This document shows, one piece after another, positions 1 to 8,027 of a stretch of 55,380 nt of DNA. The stretch's first letter is position 1. Each line of letters opens with the position of its first letter. A model generated the notes under the pieces. The model was not told where the DNA came from. It ran no database searches and worked only from the letters and a program-made list of their open reading frames with translations. The position numbers and the translations under genes were made by a program. Source of the DNA: Paenalicyclobacillus cellulosilyticus (GTDB taxonomy: Bacteria > Bacillota > Bacilli > Alicyclobacillales > Alicyclobacillaceae); NCBI RefSeq assembly GCF_014647315.1, contig NZ_BMOY01000018.1, forward strand, positions 1 to 55,380. Reading direction: 5' to 3'.

Positions 1-14
1 GCACGCCCGCGTCT

Positions 15-1085
15 GTGCACGGTGCTTCCGCCGCGCCCGCGGCCCCGGCGCGCCCGCTCGCCTTGCCGCGCAGTTGGCAGGCGGCCTGCGCCCGCGCAGG
101 CATCCCGCCATCCGTCCTGCGCCGCTACGCGTGGGAGATATCGGAGGTCCGTCACCTCGGAACGGTGATCAAGGTGGAAACGGATACGGGGACGTTTGTC
201 GTCAAGGAGACCCATCTGCCCCCGGCGCGGGTGGCGTTCCTGGCAGCCGCCATCCTTCATGCCCAGGCACGCGGCTGCCTGCGCACCGCGGCCATGGTCC
301 CGGCGCGGGACGGCCAGCCGTACGCTGTGGCGGATCGCCGGACGTTCTACGCCACCCCGTTCATCGCGGGTGCGGCAGCCAACTTTGCGTCCGCGTACCA
401 TGTCCGCCAAATTGCGCACACCCTTGCCGCATGGTACGAGGCGACGCGCGGCTTCCGGCACGCCGGCGCCCCCGCGCCGGTCGGCATGGAGGCGCTGCTG
501 CGCCGCCGTGCCGATGACCTGCGCCGGTTCGCGGACCATGCGGAGCGCAAAGCAGAACAAGACGCGTTCGATGAGCTGTTCCTCGAGTGGTACCCCGCAT
601 TGCGGAAAGACGCGGAGAAGAGCCTCAGCCTGTTGGCGGAAGCCGACGTCGCGGCGTTCCTGCGCAGCGAGATGGCCGCGCCCGGCCTGTGCCACCTCGA
701 TGTGACGCCTGCCAACTTCATCCTCGCGGCCGACGGCGCGTACGCGCTCGATTTCGATCTCGCCGCCTACGCCCCGCGGGCGCTCGACGCCGCGCACCTC
801 ATCCGCCGCGGCCTGCAGGCGTCGGCTTGGTCCGCCGACGTGGCGTACGCCTGCTTCGTGGCCTACAACGAAGCGCGCGCGATGTCGGCGGCGGAGTACC
901 GCTTGGTCGAAGCGCTGCTCCGCTTCCCGTACCGCGCCTGGCGCCTGGCGAGCACCCGCTACACCGTGTTCGCCGAACCGGCACAGGTGACGGAACTGGC
1001 GGACGCCTGGCGGGAGGAGCCGCGGCGCCAAGCGTTCCTCGACGCGTACCGCGAACAGATTGCCCGCTTGCAGCGGGATGCGTGA
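15..1085 (+). CDS. CotS/YutH-family spore coat kinase-like protein
   Basis: This 356-residue protein belongs to the aminoglycoside-phosphotransferase/kinase-like fold of the Bacillus CotS, YutH and YsxE spore proteins. The sequence shows a Brenner-type catalytic loop, HLDVTPANF at residues 227-235 (H227, D229, N234), and a DFD metal-binding triplet at about 246-248. A lysine in the N-terminal lobe sits in the segment FVVKET. Related proteins are outer-coat or spore-associated, and an enzymatic substrate is not established. The reading frame is open to the left edge of the window, so the GTG at 15 may not be the true start and the gene could begin outside. It is convergent with ogt, with only the short repeat region between them. 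Family assignment is good; the exact paralogue is not determined. Confidence 0.75.
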   Translation: MHGASAAPAAPARPLALPRSWQAACARAGIPPSVLRRYAWEISEVRHLGTVIKVETDTGTFVVKETHLPPARVAFLAAAILHAQARGCLRTAAMVPARDGQPYAVADRRTFYATPFIAGAAANFASAYHVRQIAHTLAAWYEATRGFRHAGAPAPVGMEALLRRRADDLRRFADHAERKAEQDAFDELFLEWYPALRKDAEKSLSLLAEADVAAFLRSEMAAPGLCHLDVTPANFILAADGAYALDFDLAAYAPRALDAAHLIRRGLQASAWSADVAYACFVAYNEARAMSAAEYRLVEALLRFPYRAWRLASTRYTVFAEPAQVTELADAWREEPRRQAFLDAYREQIARLQRDA

Positions 1086-1103
1086 CTGGCCCGCAACCGC
1101 CCC

Positions 1104-1171
1104 CAACCCTGCACCATCCACAACCCCGCACCATCCACAACCCTGCGCCGCCCTCAACCCTGCGCCCGCCC
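1104..1171. repeat. four 17-bp tandem repeats at the kinase/ogt junction
   Basis: Units of the form CAACCCTGCACCATCCA begin at 1104, 1121, 1138 and 1155. The first two are nearly identical and the last two have drifted. The array fills the gap between two convergent genes and runs into the stop codon and last codons of ogt (stop at 1154-1156 on the minus strand), so the ogt C-terminus is partly made of repeat. Confidence 0.8.
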
Positions 1172-1765
1172 CGCGCCGGACGCCCCGGCGCGCTCGTGGG
1201 CGAGCAGAACCGCCTTGCGGTCGAGATCGCGCCCGGCGTAGCCGACGAGGCTGCCGTCCTTGCCGATGACGCGGTGGCAAGGGACGAGGATGGGCACGCG
1301 GTTGGCTCGGTTCGCCTGTCCCACCGCGCGGACCGCCTGCGGCCGGCCGAGCGCGGCCGCGACGTCGGCGTACGACCAGGTCGCCCCGTAAGGGATGGTG
1401 CACAGGACACGCCAGACGGCCAATTGAAACGGAGTCCCCCACACCGCCACAGGGACGGTGAAGCGCCGGCGCGCCCCGCGAAAGTAGTCGGAAAGCTCCG
1501 CAACCGCCTGCCCGGCCCAGTCCGCCGCCGCGCGAACCTCCTCCGGCGTGGCGGCAGGGTCCGGGCTCGTGCCGGGCGCCGCCACCCGTTTCTCCGCCCA
1601 CGCGACCGCCACCACGCCGCACGCGCTGGCACCGACCCACACGTCGCCGACGGGTGTCCCCGGGCACACCGCCCACACCAGCGGCGCACGCGGTGCCGGC
1701 AGCTCCACCCAGGGCACGCGGGTGTCCGCCGGCGCAAACGCCTCCTGACACTGCCCTTGGCGCAC
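1154..1765 (-). CDS. ogt: methylated-DNA--protein-cysteine S-methyltransferase
   Basis: This is a suicide DNA-repair protein that moves alkyl groups from O6-alkylguanine in DNA to its own cysteine. The 203-residue protein carries the signature VPCHRVIGKDG with the acceptor cysteine at C163, followed by the conserved GYAGRDLDRKAVLL segment. The helix-turn-helix region around RAVGQANRANRVP is typical of the C-terminal domain. The reading frame extends upstream into queG, but a GTG at 1765 is chosen because GGAGGAGGG lies just before it, overlapping the end of queG. The queG stop is 2 nt upstream, so the two genes are almost certainly co-transcribed. The C-terminus is low-complexity because of the tandem repeat there. 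Confidence 0.93.
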   Translation of the reverse strand: MRQGQCQEAFAPADTRVPWVELPAPRAPLVWAVCPGTPVGDVWVGASACGVVAVAWAEKRVAAPGTSPDPAATPEEVRAAADWAGQAVAELSDYFRGARRRFTVPVAVWGTPFQLAVWRVLCTIPYGATWSYADVAAALGRPQAVRAVGQANRANRVPILVPCHRVIGKDGSLVGYAGRDLDRKAVLLAHERAGASGAGRAQG

Positions 1766-1767
1766 GC

Positions 1768-2895
1768 TTATCCCTCCTCCACCGCCCACGCCATCTCCGC
1801 CTTGACCGCTGGGTCTTCTTCCCGCACGTACGCCGCCCGCACCGCCGCGGTGCCCGCCGGATCGCCAATCCGCCATAGCGCCCACGCCGCACTCGCCCGC
1901 AGCTCCGGCCGCGGGTGCGAAAGAAACGGCACAACGTGGGGCACGGCGCGCGGGTCCCGGCAGTTGCCCAGCGCGATGAGGGCGTTGCGCTTCCAGGTGG
2001 CGAGCCCCCGCCACGCAGCGGCTGTCCGACCGTAGCGGCGAAGAAATTCACGATTGCTCCAGGAGAGGATGGCAATCAAATCCGGATACGCCAATTCCCC
2101 CTGCGGCAAGAACTCCGGATGGACCGCCGCGGCGGCCGCTGCGTTGTGCGGGCACGCCCACTGGCAGGTGTCGCACCCCCACACCCGCCGCCCCAGCGCC
2201 ACGCGGAATTCCGGCGGGATGATGCCCTTCATCTGCGTGATGTACGACAGGCACCGTTTCGCGTCGATGACACCGGGTGCGAGCAGCGCGCCGGTCGGGC
2301 AGGCGCGCAGGCACAGGTCGCACGTCCCGCAGCGGTCAGGCTGCGGCGATCCCGGTTCCACCTCGACGTCCGTGAGCAGCGTCCCCAAGAACACATAGGA
2401 ACCGTGCTTGTCCGTGTAGAACATGCAATTCTTTCCAATCCAACCGATGCCTGACCGTTCCGCCACGGCCCGGTCCACCAACGGCGCGGTATCGACGGCG
2501 ATACGCGCCTTGACCGGCCGCCCCAGATACGCCTCCAACGCCCGGTGGAGGAGGTGGAGGCGGCGCGCCAACACCTGGTGGTAGTCCTCCCCGTACGCGT
2601 ACACGGTCAAGCGGCCATGCAGCCCCTTGGCCGGGTGGCGGCGGGCCAACCGGCGTCCCGCCGGCGTCAGATACGCCAACGCCACCGCAATGAGCGATCT
2701 CGCTTCCGGCAGCCAACGCTTCGGGTCGATGCGCTCGGCGATGTCCTCCCACTCGAAACCGGTGCGCCCGCGCGCCGCATACGCGGCGAGGCGCGGAACG
2801 AGTTCGGGAAACGGATCGGCTGTGGTGGCGCCGATGGCGTCAAAACCCAGTTCCTGCCCCATCTGCCAAAGCGCCAACCGGTTCACCTCGTACAC
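1768..2895 (-). CDS. queG: epoxyqueuosine reductase
   Basis: This enzyme catalyses the last step of queuosine formation in tRNA, reducing epoxyqueuosine with a cobalamin and two 4Fe-4S clusters. The sequence shows the expected ferredoxin-like cysteine clusters, CGTCDLCLRACPTG and a second CDTCQWACPHN, and an upstream GIGWIGKNCM segment with AVDTAPL. HEAT-like repeats follow at the C-terminus (WKRNALIALGNCRDPRAV and onward), as in Bacillus QueG. The start is placed at the GTG at 2895, preceded by GAGGGC. A second GTG at 2886 overlaps the rnhA stop as GTGA and is a possible alternative. The gene lies between rnhA and ogt in one minus-strand unit. No preQ1 riboswitch is visible upstream. Confidence 0.95.
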   Translation of the reverse strand: MYEVNRLALWQMGQELGFDAIGATTADPFPELVPRLAAYAARGRTGFEWEDIAERIDPKRWLPEARSLIAVALAYLTPAGRRLARRHPAKGLHGRLTVYAYGEDYHQVLARRLHLLHRALEAYLGRPVKARIAVDTAPLVDRAVAERSGIGWIGKNCMFYTDKHGSYVFLGTLLTDVEVEPGSPQPDRCGTCDLCLRACPTGALLAPGVIDAKRCLSYITQMKGIIPPEFRVALGRRVWGCDTCQWACPHNAAAAAAVHPEFLPQGELAYPDLIAILSWSNREFLRRYGRTAAAWRGLATWKRNALIALGNCRDPRAVPHVVPFLSHPRPELRASAAWALWRIGDPAGTAAVRAAYVREEDPAVKAEMAWAVEEG

Positions 2896-3380
2896 GCCGA
2901 ACCGCCCTCGCCCGGGCGCGGCACCGCGCGGCGAGCCAATTCGTCGCAGCGCTCGTTCCACTTTACACCCGCGTGGCCCCGCACCTTTTCAAAACGGACG
3001 TCGTGCTTTTCCATCTCCGCGAGAATCTGCTCCCACAAGTCGCGGTTCTGCACCGGTTCGCCCTTGCTGTTGCGCCACCCGTTGCGCCGCCATGTCACGT
3101 ACCACTTTTGGCGGAAGCAGTTGACCAGGTACGCCGAATCGCTGTAGATCACCACCCGGCATGGCGTGCGCAGGCAGCGCAACGCTTCGACGACAGCCGT
3201 CAGCTCCATGCGCTGGTTCGTCGTGTGCGCCGCGCCGCCGGAAATCTCCTTCACCTTGTCCCCGTGGCGCAGCACCGCCGCCCAACCGCCAGGTCCGGGA
3301 TTGCCGGAACACGCACCGTCGGTATAGATCTCCACCAAAGCCCTCGTTGCGCCTGGAGCCTCTTGCCCTGCAGCGGACAC
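2883..3380 (-). CDS. rnhA: ribonuclease HI
   Basis: This 165-residue enzyme cleaves the RNA strand of RNA-DNA hybrids. The four acidic residues of the active site are all in place: D21 in YTDGACSGN, E59 in RMELTAVVEAL, D81 in YSDSAYL and D146 in NERCDELA. The catalytic-loop histidine is H136 in RGHAG. The conserved basic protrusion (RQKWYVTWRRNGWRNSKG) is also present. The start is the GTG at 3380, because AGGGAGGA lies 7 nt upstream and a TATAAT on the same strand lies about 25 nt upstream of it. The gene ends inside the start region of queG (12-nt overlap or GTGA coupling), so it probably heads the rnhA-queG-ogt operon. Confidence 0.96.
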   Translation of the reverse strand: MSAAGQEAPGATRALVEIYTDGACSGNPGPGGWAAVLRHGDKVKEISGGAAHTTNQRMELTAVVEALRCLRTPCRVVIYSDSAYLVNCFRQKWYVTWRRNGWRNSKGEPVQNRDLWEQILAEMEKHDVRFEKVRGHAGVKWNERCDELARRAVPRPGEGGSACTR

Positions 3381-3402
3381 GGGCGTTCCTCCCTTCGCCT
3401 CG

Positions 3403-3408
3403 ATTATA
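3403..3408 (-). promoter_or_regulatory. candidate -10 element for rnhA-queG-ogt
   Basis: On the minus strand this is a perfect TATAAT, placed about 22 nt upstream of the rnhA GTG start. No good TTGACA-like -35 element is visible at 16-18 bp, so the promoter call rests on the -10 element and its position only. Confidence 0.45.
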
Positions 3409-3471
3409 CATGCATGGATACGCGCATGCTTGCCCAGCCGGGGCGCATACTGGAGGGCGAGGTGATGGCAC

Positions 3472-4722
3472 ATGGCGGAGGTCACCATCACGCGGCCCGC
3501 CGCCCGCAAGGCGCAGAAACTGGCGGGCCTCGCGCCGTACGTGTTCGCGCAACTCGATGAACGGGTGTACCGACTGCGGGAGCAAGGCGCGGCGGACATC
3601 GTCGATCTCGGCAAGGCCGACCCGGACCAAGCGACGCCGGCCGCCGTCGTGCGCCGCCTGCAGGAGACGGCTGCCGACCCGGAAAACCACCACTACCCGG
3701 CGTTCCGCGGGTCCTTGTTTTTCCGGGAAGCGGTGGCACGGTTCTACCGGCGGCGCTTCGGCGTGATGCTTGATCCCGAGCGGGAGGTCCTTGCGCTCAT
3801 CGGATCGAAAGAGGGGTTGTTCCACATTTCGCTGGCGTACCTTGACGCCGGCGACCTGGCCGTCATCCCGGACCCGGCATTTCCCGCCTACGACGACGGG
3901 GTGTGGTTTGCCGGCGGCCGTGCCGTGCGCGTGCCGCTGCGGCGGCATCTCGGCTGGTTGCCGGACCTCGACGCCGTCCCGGCGGACATCTGGCGGCGGA
4001 CGAAGCTCCTGTTCCTCAACTACCCGAACAACCCGACCGGCGTGTTGGCGCCGCGTTCGTTCCTCGAACGCGTGGTCGATCTCGCCCGCCGCTACGCATT
4101 CCTCATCTGTTATGACCACGCGTACAGCGAGATCACGTACGACGGCCGCGTGTCTCCCAGCATCCTCGAGGTGCCGGGCGCCAAGGACGTGGCGGTGGAA
4201 TTCATGACCTTCTCCAAGACGTTCAACATGGCCGGATGGCGGCTCGGCGCCGCGGTGGGGTGCGCGGAGGCCATCGAGAGCTTGCTCGTGGTGCAGAGCC
4301 ACATCAACTCCGGCATCTTCGCGCCGATCCAGTTCGCGGGCGCCACCGCCCTCGACGAGGTGTGGCCGAGCCCGTTCGCGGCGGCGCTGCGCGCCGAGTA
4401 CCAACGCCGGCGCGACTATGCCGTGCAATCCCTGCGCCGGATTGGCTGGCATGTCGATCCGCCGCAGGGCGCGGTCTACCTCTGGTTGCCGGTGCCGGCA
4501 GGCACGGACGGCGAGACGTTCGCCGAGCGGTTGCTCGAAACGTACCGCGTCGTCGTCGCCCCGGGCAGCGCCTTCGGCCGAACGGGCAAGCACCACGTCC
4601 GCATCTCGCTGACGACGGCGTACGAGAACGTGGTGAAAGGCATCGACCGGCTGGCGGAGTGCCTGGCCAAGGCGGGCGAGCCACCCTGGCCGGACGCCCG
4701 TCCGGAACCCCCTATCTGGTGA
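3472..4722 (+). CDS. class I/II PLP-dependent aminotransferase (LL-diaminopimelate aminotransferase-like)
   Basis: This 416-residue fold-type I aminotransferase has the PLP lysine K249 in TFSKTFNMAGWRLG, the NYPNNPTG motif (N187) and a C-terminal arginine segment HHVRISLTT that binds the substrate carboxylate. The motifs around SKEGLFHISLAYLDAGD and PDPAFPAY resemble LL-diaminopimelate aminotransferases and related enzymes of the lysine/peptidoglycan pathway. Similar sequences also act on other amino acids, so the substrate is not certain. The ATG at 3472 is preceded by GGAGGGCGAGG. The gene stands alone on the plus strand and its last 11 bases overlap the convergent small gene of the germination operon. 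Confidence 0.85.
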   Translation: MAEVTITRPAARKAQKLAGLAPYVFAQLDERVYRLREQGAADIVDLGKADPDQATPAAVVRRLQETAADPENHHYPAFRGSLFFREAVARFYRRRFGVMLDPEREVLALIGSKEGLFHISLAYLDAGDLAVIPDPAFPAYDDGVWFAGGRAVRVPLRRHLGWLPDLDAVPADIWRRTKLLFLNYPNNPTGVLAPRSFLERVVDLARRYAFLICYDHAYSEITYDGRVSPSILEVPGAKDVAVEFMTFSKTFNMAGWRLGAAVGCAEAIESLLVVQSHINSGIFAPIQFAGATALDEVWPSPFAAALRAEYQRRRDYAVQSLRRIGWHVDPPQGAVYLWLPVPAGTDGETFAERLLETYRVVVAPGSAFGRTGKHHVRISLTTAYENVVKGIDRLAECLAKAGEPPWPDARPEPPIW

Positions 4723-4891
4723 ACAGACGCCAGAAGATGACCGCCGACACGGCGAACGACAACCCCGCCAATGCGTAAGCTGCCGCAGCCGCTTTGGCGG
4801 GCGCCCGCCGCTTCGTCAACCAGCGCCCGTACAGCGCGGTGTACACCAGGACGTACAACGGGATCACCATGGCGGCAAGGAACTTAAGCAT
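4712..4891 (-). CDS. small two-helix membrane protein of germinant-receptor operon (D-subunit-like)
   Basis: This 59-residue protein consists of two predicted membrane helices (residues about 3-20 and 35-55) joined by a basic loop, YGRWLTKRRAPAKA. Its ATG overlaps the last codons of the preceding receptor B-subunit gene by 8 nt, which implies translational coupling. Small two-helix proteins encoded with gerA-type operons are known in Bacillus as D subunits that modulate germination. I infer the same role here from size, topology and position, since such proteins have almost no conserved sequence. It could also be an unrelated small membrane protein. Its 3' end overlaps the convergent aminotransferase gene by 11 bp. 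Confidence 0.7.
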   Translation of the reverse strand: MLKFLAAMVIPLYVLVYTALYGRWLTKRRAPAKAAAAAYALAGLSFAVSAVIFWRLFTR

Positions 4892-6002
4892 GGTGTATCC
4901 CCCGCTTCCGGCCGCGGATGGCGAATGCCAGGCCGGCAACCGCCAACGGCATCCCCAGGTTGAGCAGCCATCCCCACGGCATGTAGTACACGTCGTAAAC
5001 GTGGAGGACGAGGCCGACGTTGGGCGGCCACATCCCCAAGGCGAAACACAGCATGGCCATCGCCGGCAGGGCGGGGCGGAACGACGGCCACTCGCAGGCG
5101 CTGGCGAGGATGTAGCCCATCGCCCACAGGCTGACCGCCAGTTTCGCCAATGCGGCCGTCACCCACAGGAACACATAGACGCTCTCCAAGCGCTGCATGT
5201 ACCGCCCAACGTAAATCATCCGCGCCAGTTGATAGAGCGGGAACGGAGACGACGGCGATCCAGGAGCAGGAAACACCATTTGGTACGCCATGATGAACAT
5301 GCTGACGAGGACGGACGACAGGGCGATGCTGACGACACCGACCCGCCGCAGGTCTTTCGGATTATGGGCGTGCGGGTAGACGATGGTCAAAAGCACCACG
5401 TTGAGCACCAGGGAGCAGGCGTGCAACCCGCCCTGCAACACCGCGGGCAACCCGCGGCCGAAGACGGGAAACAGCCACGCGGGGTGCCACCAATTGACGG
5501 TCAGGACGCACAGGCTGACGATGCCGACCAAAAGCACCGGGAATAAGATGTACGCGGTGCGGGCGATGCCCTCCAACCCCATCCAGGCGATGTAGAGCGC
5601 CGTCAACATCGCGAGCCCGCCGACGAGAAAGATGGGCGTGAACGGCAACACCGTCGAGACCACGTTTTCGCTGAACTCGCGGAACACCATGGCGTTGGTG
5701 GCCAGCAAAAACGCCACAATGCACAAGGACACCAGCGTCCCGCTGACCTTGCCGAAGCACGTCGTCGCAATCTCGATGATGTCCATCCCCGGGAAGCGGC
5801 GCGCGATGACCGCATCGACCGCCAGGAACGCCGCGATGCTGATGGCCCCGGCGATGAGCGGCAACATCCATCCGGCTTCATACGCCGTCTCCCCGGCGTA
5901 GCGCGGAAAACCGAGAAAGGCGTGGCTGGCCGTGTACACCGTGAACACCGCGGTCAACTCTTTTGCACCGACGCTCGCCTTTTCCTCCACGTGTTGGGTC
6001 AT
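4884..6002 (-). CDS. GerA-type spore germination receptor, B subunit (GerAB/YndE family permease)
   Basis: This 372-residue polytopic inner-membrane protein belongs to the amino-acid-permease-like spore germination family, in which the B subunit binds the germinant in the spore inner membrane. About ten hydrophobic segments are visible. The N-terminal region (KELTAVFTVYTASHAFLGFP, then YAGETAYEAGWMLPLIAGA) matches the usual family opening, in which the first helix is followed by the broken-helix motif. The start ATG overlaps the stop of the upstream A-subunit gene as ATGA, so the two are translated together. No gene for a C-subunit lipoprotein follows; instead the 59-residue two-helix protein does. 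Confidence 0.93.
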   Translation of the reverse strand: MTQHVEEKASVGAKELTAVFTVYTASHAFLGFPRYAGETAYEAGWMLPLIAGAISIAAFLAVDAVIARRFPGMDIIEIATTCFGKVSGTLVSLCIVAFLLATNAMVFREFSENVVSTVLPFTPIFLVGGLAMLTALYIAWMGLEGIARTAYILFPVLLVGIVSLCVLTVNWWHPAWLFPVFGRGLPAVLQGGLHACSLVLNVVLLTIVYPHAHNPKDLRRVGVVSIALSSVLVSMFIMAYQMVFPAPGSPSSPFPLYQLARMIYVGRYMQRLESVYVFLWVTAALAKLAVSLWAMGYILASACEWPSFRPALPAMAMLCFALGMWPPNVGLVLHVYDVYYMPWGWLLNLGMPLAVAGLAFAIRGRKRGIHHA

Positions 6003-7963
6003 GGCCGGCGTGACCTCCCTTGCCGGGAGCGCGGTTTTGTCTCATCGCTCCACGGGCGCGTCACCGGCGCCTGCCGCCAGTCGTTCTGCGGCTGCAGGTA
6101 ACTCGGCCGCTGATTCATCCGGTATGCCGCCCCGCGGAAGAACACGTCGGGCGCGCTGTCCATCTTCGGCGCCACCGGGGCGAGGATGGGTACGCCGAAC
6201 GACTTCTGCACCGAGAGCTTGGCGACCATGGCGCAAAACAGGAGGGCGATGCCGTAAAACCCGAACAGGCTGGCGGCGAGGAGGAAGGCGAACCGCATCA
6301 CCCGCACCCCGAAGCCGAGCGCGTAGTTGGGGATGGCGAACGACGCCAACGCCGTCACCGCAATCACGATGACCAAAATCGGGCTCACAATCCCGGCCTG
6401 CACCGCCGCCTGACCGATGATGAGCGCGCCCACAATACCGATAGTGGGACCGATGACCGATGGAATGCGAATACCTGCCTCGCGGATGAGCTCGATGGAA
6501 AACTCCATCAGCAACACCTCAAAGATGACCGGAAACGGCACCTGCTCGCGGCTGGCCGCGATGGCGAGCATCAGGTCGGTCGGGATCATCTCCGGGTGGA
6601 AGTTCGCGACCGAGATGTAGAACGCAGGCAACAGCAACGCGGCGAACAACGCCAACCAGCGGATGATGCGCAGGAACGTGCCGAACGGCGCCCGGACATA
6701 CGCGTCTTCCGCGGTGTGCAGCAACGAGAAGAACACCGCCGGCACCGCCAGGACAAACGGGCTGTGGCCGACGAAGATGGCCACATGGCCTTCCATCAGC
6801 ATGTGGGCGATGCGGTCCGGACGTTCGGTGGCGAGCACCTGCGGGATGAGCGATCGCGGCTGGTCCTCGATGAACTGTTCCAGCACGCCGCTGCTCGGCA
6901 GGTAATCGACCTCGATGCTTTGGATCCGGCGCTTCACCTCGGCGACCAACGCCGGATTCACGACGCCTTTGACATACATCACGGCGACGTCGGTGCTGGC
7001 GGCTGTGCCGACCGTCATCATCTCGGTGACGAGATCGGGACTGCGCAGCTTGCTGCGCACGAGGCCTGTATTGGCGCGGAAGCTCTCGGTGAACGCGTCG
7101 TGTTCGCCGCGCACCACCGTTTCCGTCTGCGGCAAGCCGACTTGGCGATGCTCCCAGCCGCGGGTCTCGACCGCCAGCGCCGCCGGGGAGCCGTCGACCA
7201 AGACCGCCGTGTTGCCGGCGAGGATCCCTTGCACCAGGTCGCGCCACTGGTCGAGTTGGGTGATCTGGTTGCCGGGCAGGAGCGCCTCCCGGACGACATC
7301 GATGCGTTCCCGCCGCTCCCCGAGCGCTTCGTCCAGATGAGACAACAGCATCAACGGCTGCAGGATGTGGGTGTTGATCACGCTTTTATCGACCAACCCG
7401 TCCACGAACACGGCGAGCGCGTCCCATCCTGGTTCAACCCCGACGCGAAACGACCGCAACACGATGTCTTTGTTCTCGGGCAGGTGGAACGTCCGTTCGA
7501 TGGCCGCCTTGCAGGAGGCGAGATCCGCCGGGACTTTCTCCGGCCACGCGTGGGCTGCACTCCCCGCCGTCGGCGATTCTGAGGCGTCCATCGGCGATGC
7601 CGGTGCGCTCTGTGACGATTCCTGCTGCGCCATCCAATCCCGTAATGGCACCGGCCGCACCACCGGAGTGGTTTCCTCCGCCTGGCCATCCGCCGGCCGC
7701 TCCCCAGCGGCTTGCGATGCCGAGGCTCGGGAATCCGACGCGCGCGATGCTGACGTTTGCGATGCTGAGGCTCGCGAATCTGGGGCTTGCGGACCTTGTG
7801 CCTCTTCTTTCTGAGCCGTCTCCGCGTGGGCGCCTGCCAGCGTGAACGGGTGACGCGACGCCGTGTCGTCGTATGAAAAGAGGCGCTGCAACCAGTCGGG
7901 AATGCGCACCCGTTTCCCCTCCCCGTCCCGGATGAACGTCGCAGGTTCCGGCATCCTGTTCAT
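5999..7963 (-). CDS. GerA-type spore germination receptor, A subunit
   Basis: This 654-residue protein is the A subunit of a nutrient germinant receptor, which acts in the spore inner membrane. After a hydrophilic N-terminus come the family landmarks: the soluble segment with GVEPGWDALAVFVDGLVDK, then GNTAVLVDGS and the conserved PRSLIPQVLATERPDRIAHM region, and then the membrane domain with APFGTFLRIIRWLA and PSVIGPTIGIVGALIIGQAAV. Residues about 50-95 are a Ser/Ala/Asp/Arg-rich linker encoded by an internal repeat (7712-7782), not seen in Bacillus GerAA as far as I recall. The region before the ATG at 7963 has only a weak ribosome site (TAGGG), and a second ATG 9 nt inside is possible. The next gene is the B subunit (ATGA overlap). 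Confidence 0.93.
   Translation of the reverse strand: MNRMPEPATFIRDGEGKRVRIPDWLQRLFSYDDTASRHPFTLAGAHAETAQKEEAQGPQAPDSRASASQTSASRASDSRASASQAAGERPADGQAEETTPVVRPVPLRDWMAQQESSQSAPASPMDASESPTAGSAAHAWPEKVPADLASCKAAIERTFHLPENKDIVLRSFRVGVEPGWDALAVFVDGLVDKSVINTHILQPLMLLSHLDEALGERRERIDVVREALLPGNQITQLDQWRDLVQGILAGNTAVLVDGSPAALAVETRGWEHRQVGLPQTETVVRGEHDAFTESFRANTGLVRSKLRSPDLVTEMMTVGTAASTDVAVMYVKGVVNPALVAEVKRRIQSIEVDYLPSSGVLEQFIEDQPRSLIPQVLATERPDRIAHMLMEGHVAIFVGHSPFVLAVPAVFFSLLHTAEDAYVRAPFGTFLRIIRWLALFAALLLPAFYISVANFHPEMIPTDLMLAIAASREQVPFPVIFEVLLMEFSIELIREAGIRIPSVIGPTIGIVGALIIGQAAVQAGIVSPILVIVIAVTALASFAIPNYALGFGVRVMRFAFLLAASLFGFYGIALLFCAMVAKLSVQKSFGVPILAPVAPKMDSAPDVFFRGAAYRMNQRPSYLQPQNDWRQAPVTRPWSDETKPRSRQGRSRRP
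7712..7782. repeat. imperfect 45-bp-period repeat inside the germination A-subunit gene
   Basis: A 26-bp block starting TTGCGATGCCGAGGCTCG at 7712 recurs at 7757 with three changes. On the minus strand it encodes the repeated peptide DSRASASQ in the hydrophilic linker of the A subunit. This is a likely spot for length variation between strains. Confidence 0.7.
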
Positions 7964-8027
7964 CCCTACGGCTCAGGGTGGGTGGAAGGGGAAAGTTTTA
8001 TGCGCATGAAATCGATGGATGGCCAGT

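Noticed and set aside
2896-3471. preQ1 riboswitch for queG
   Set aside because: queG starts inside or next to rnhA, and the rnhA leader is only about 20 nt, with no aptamer pattern.
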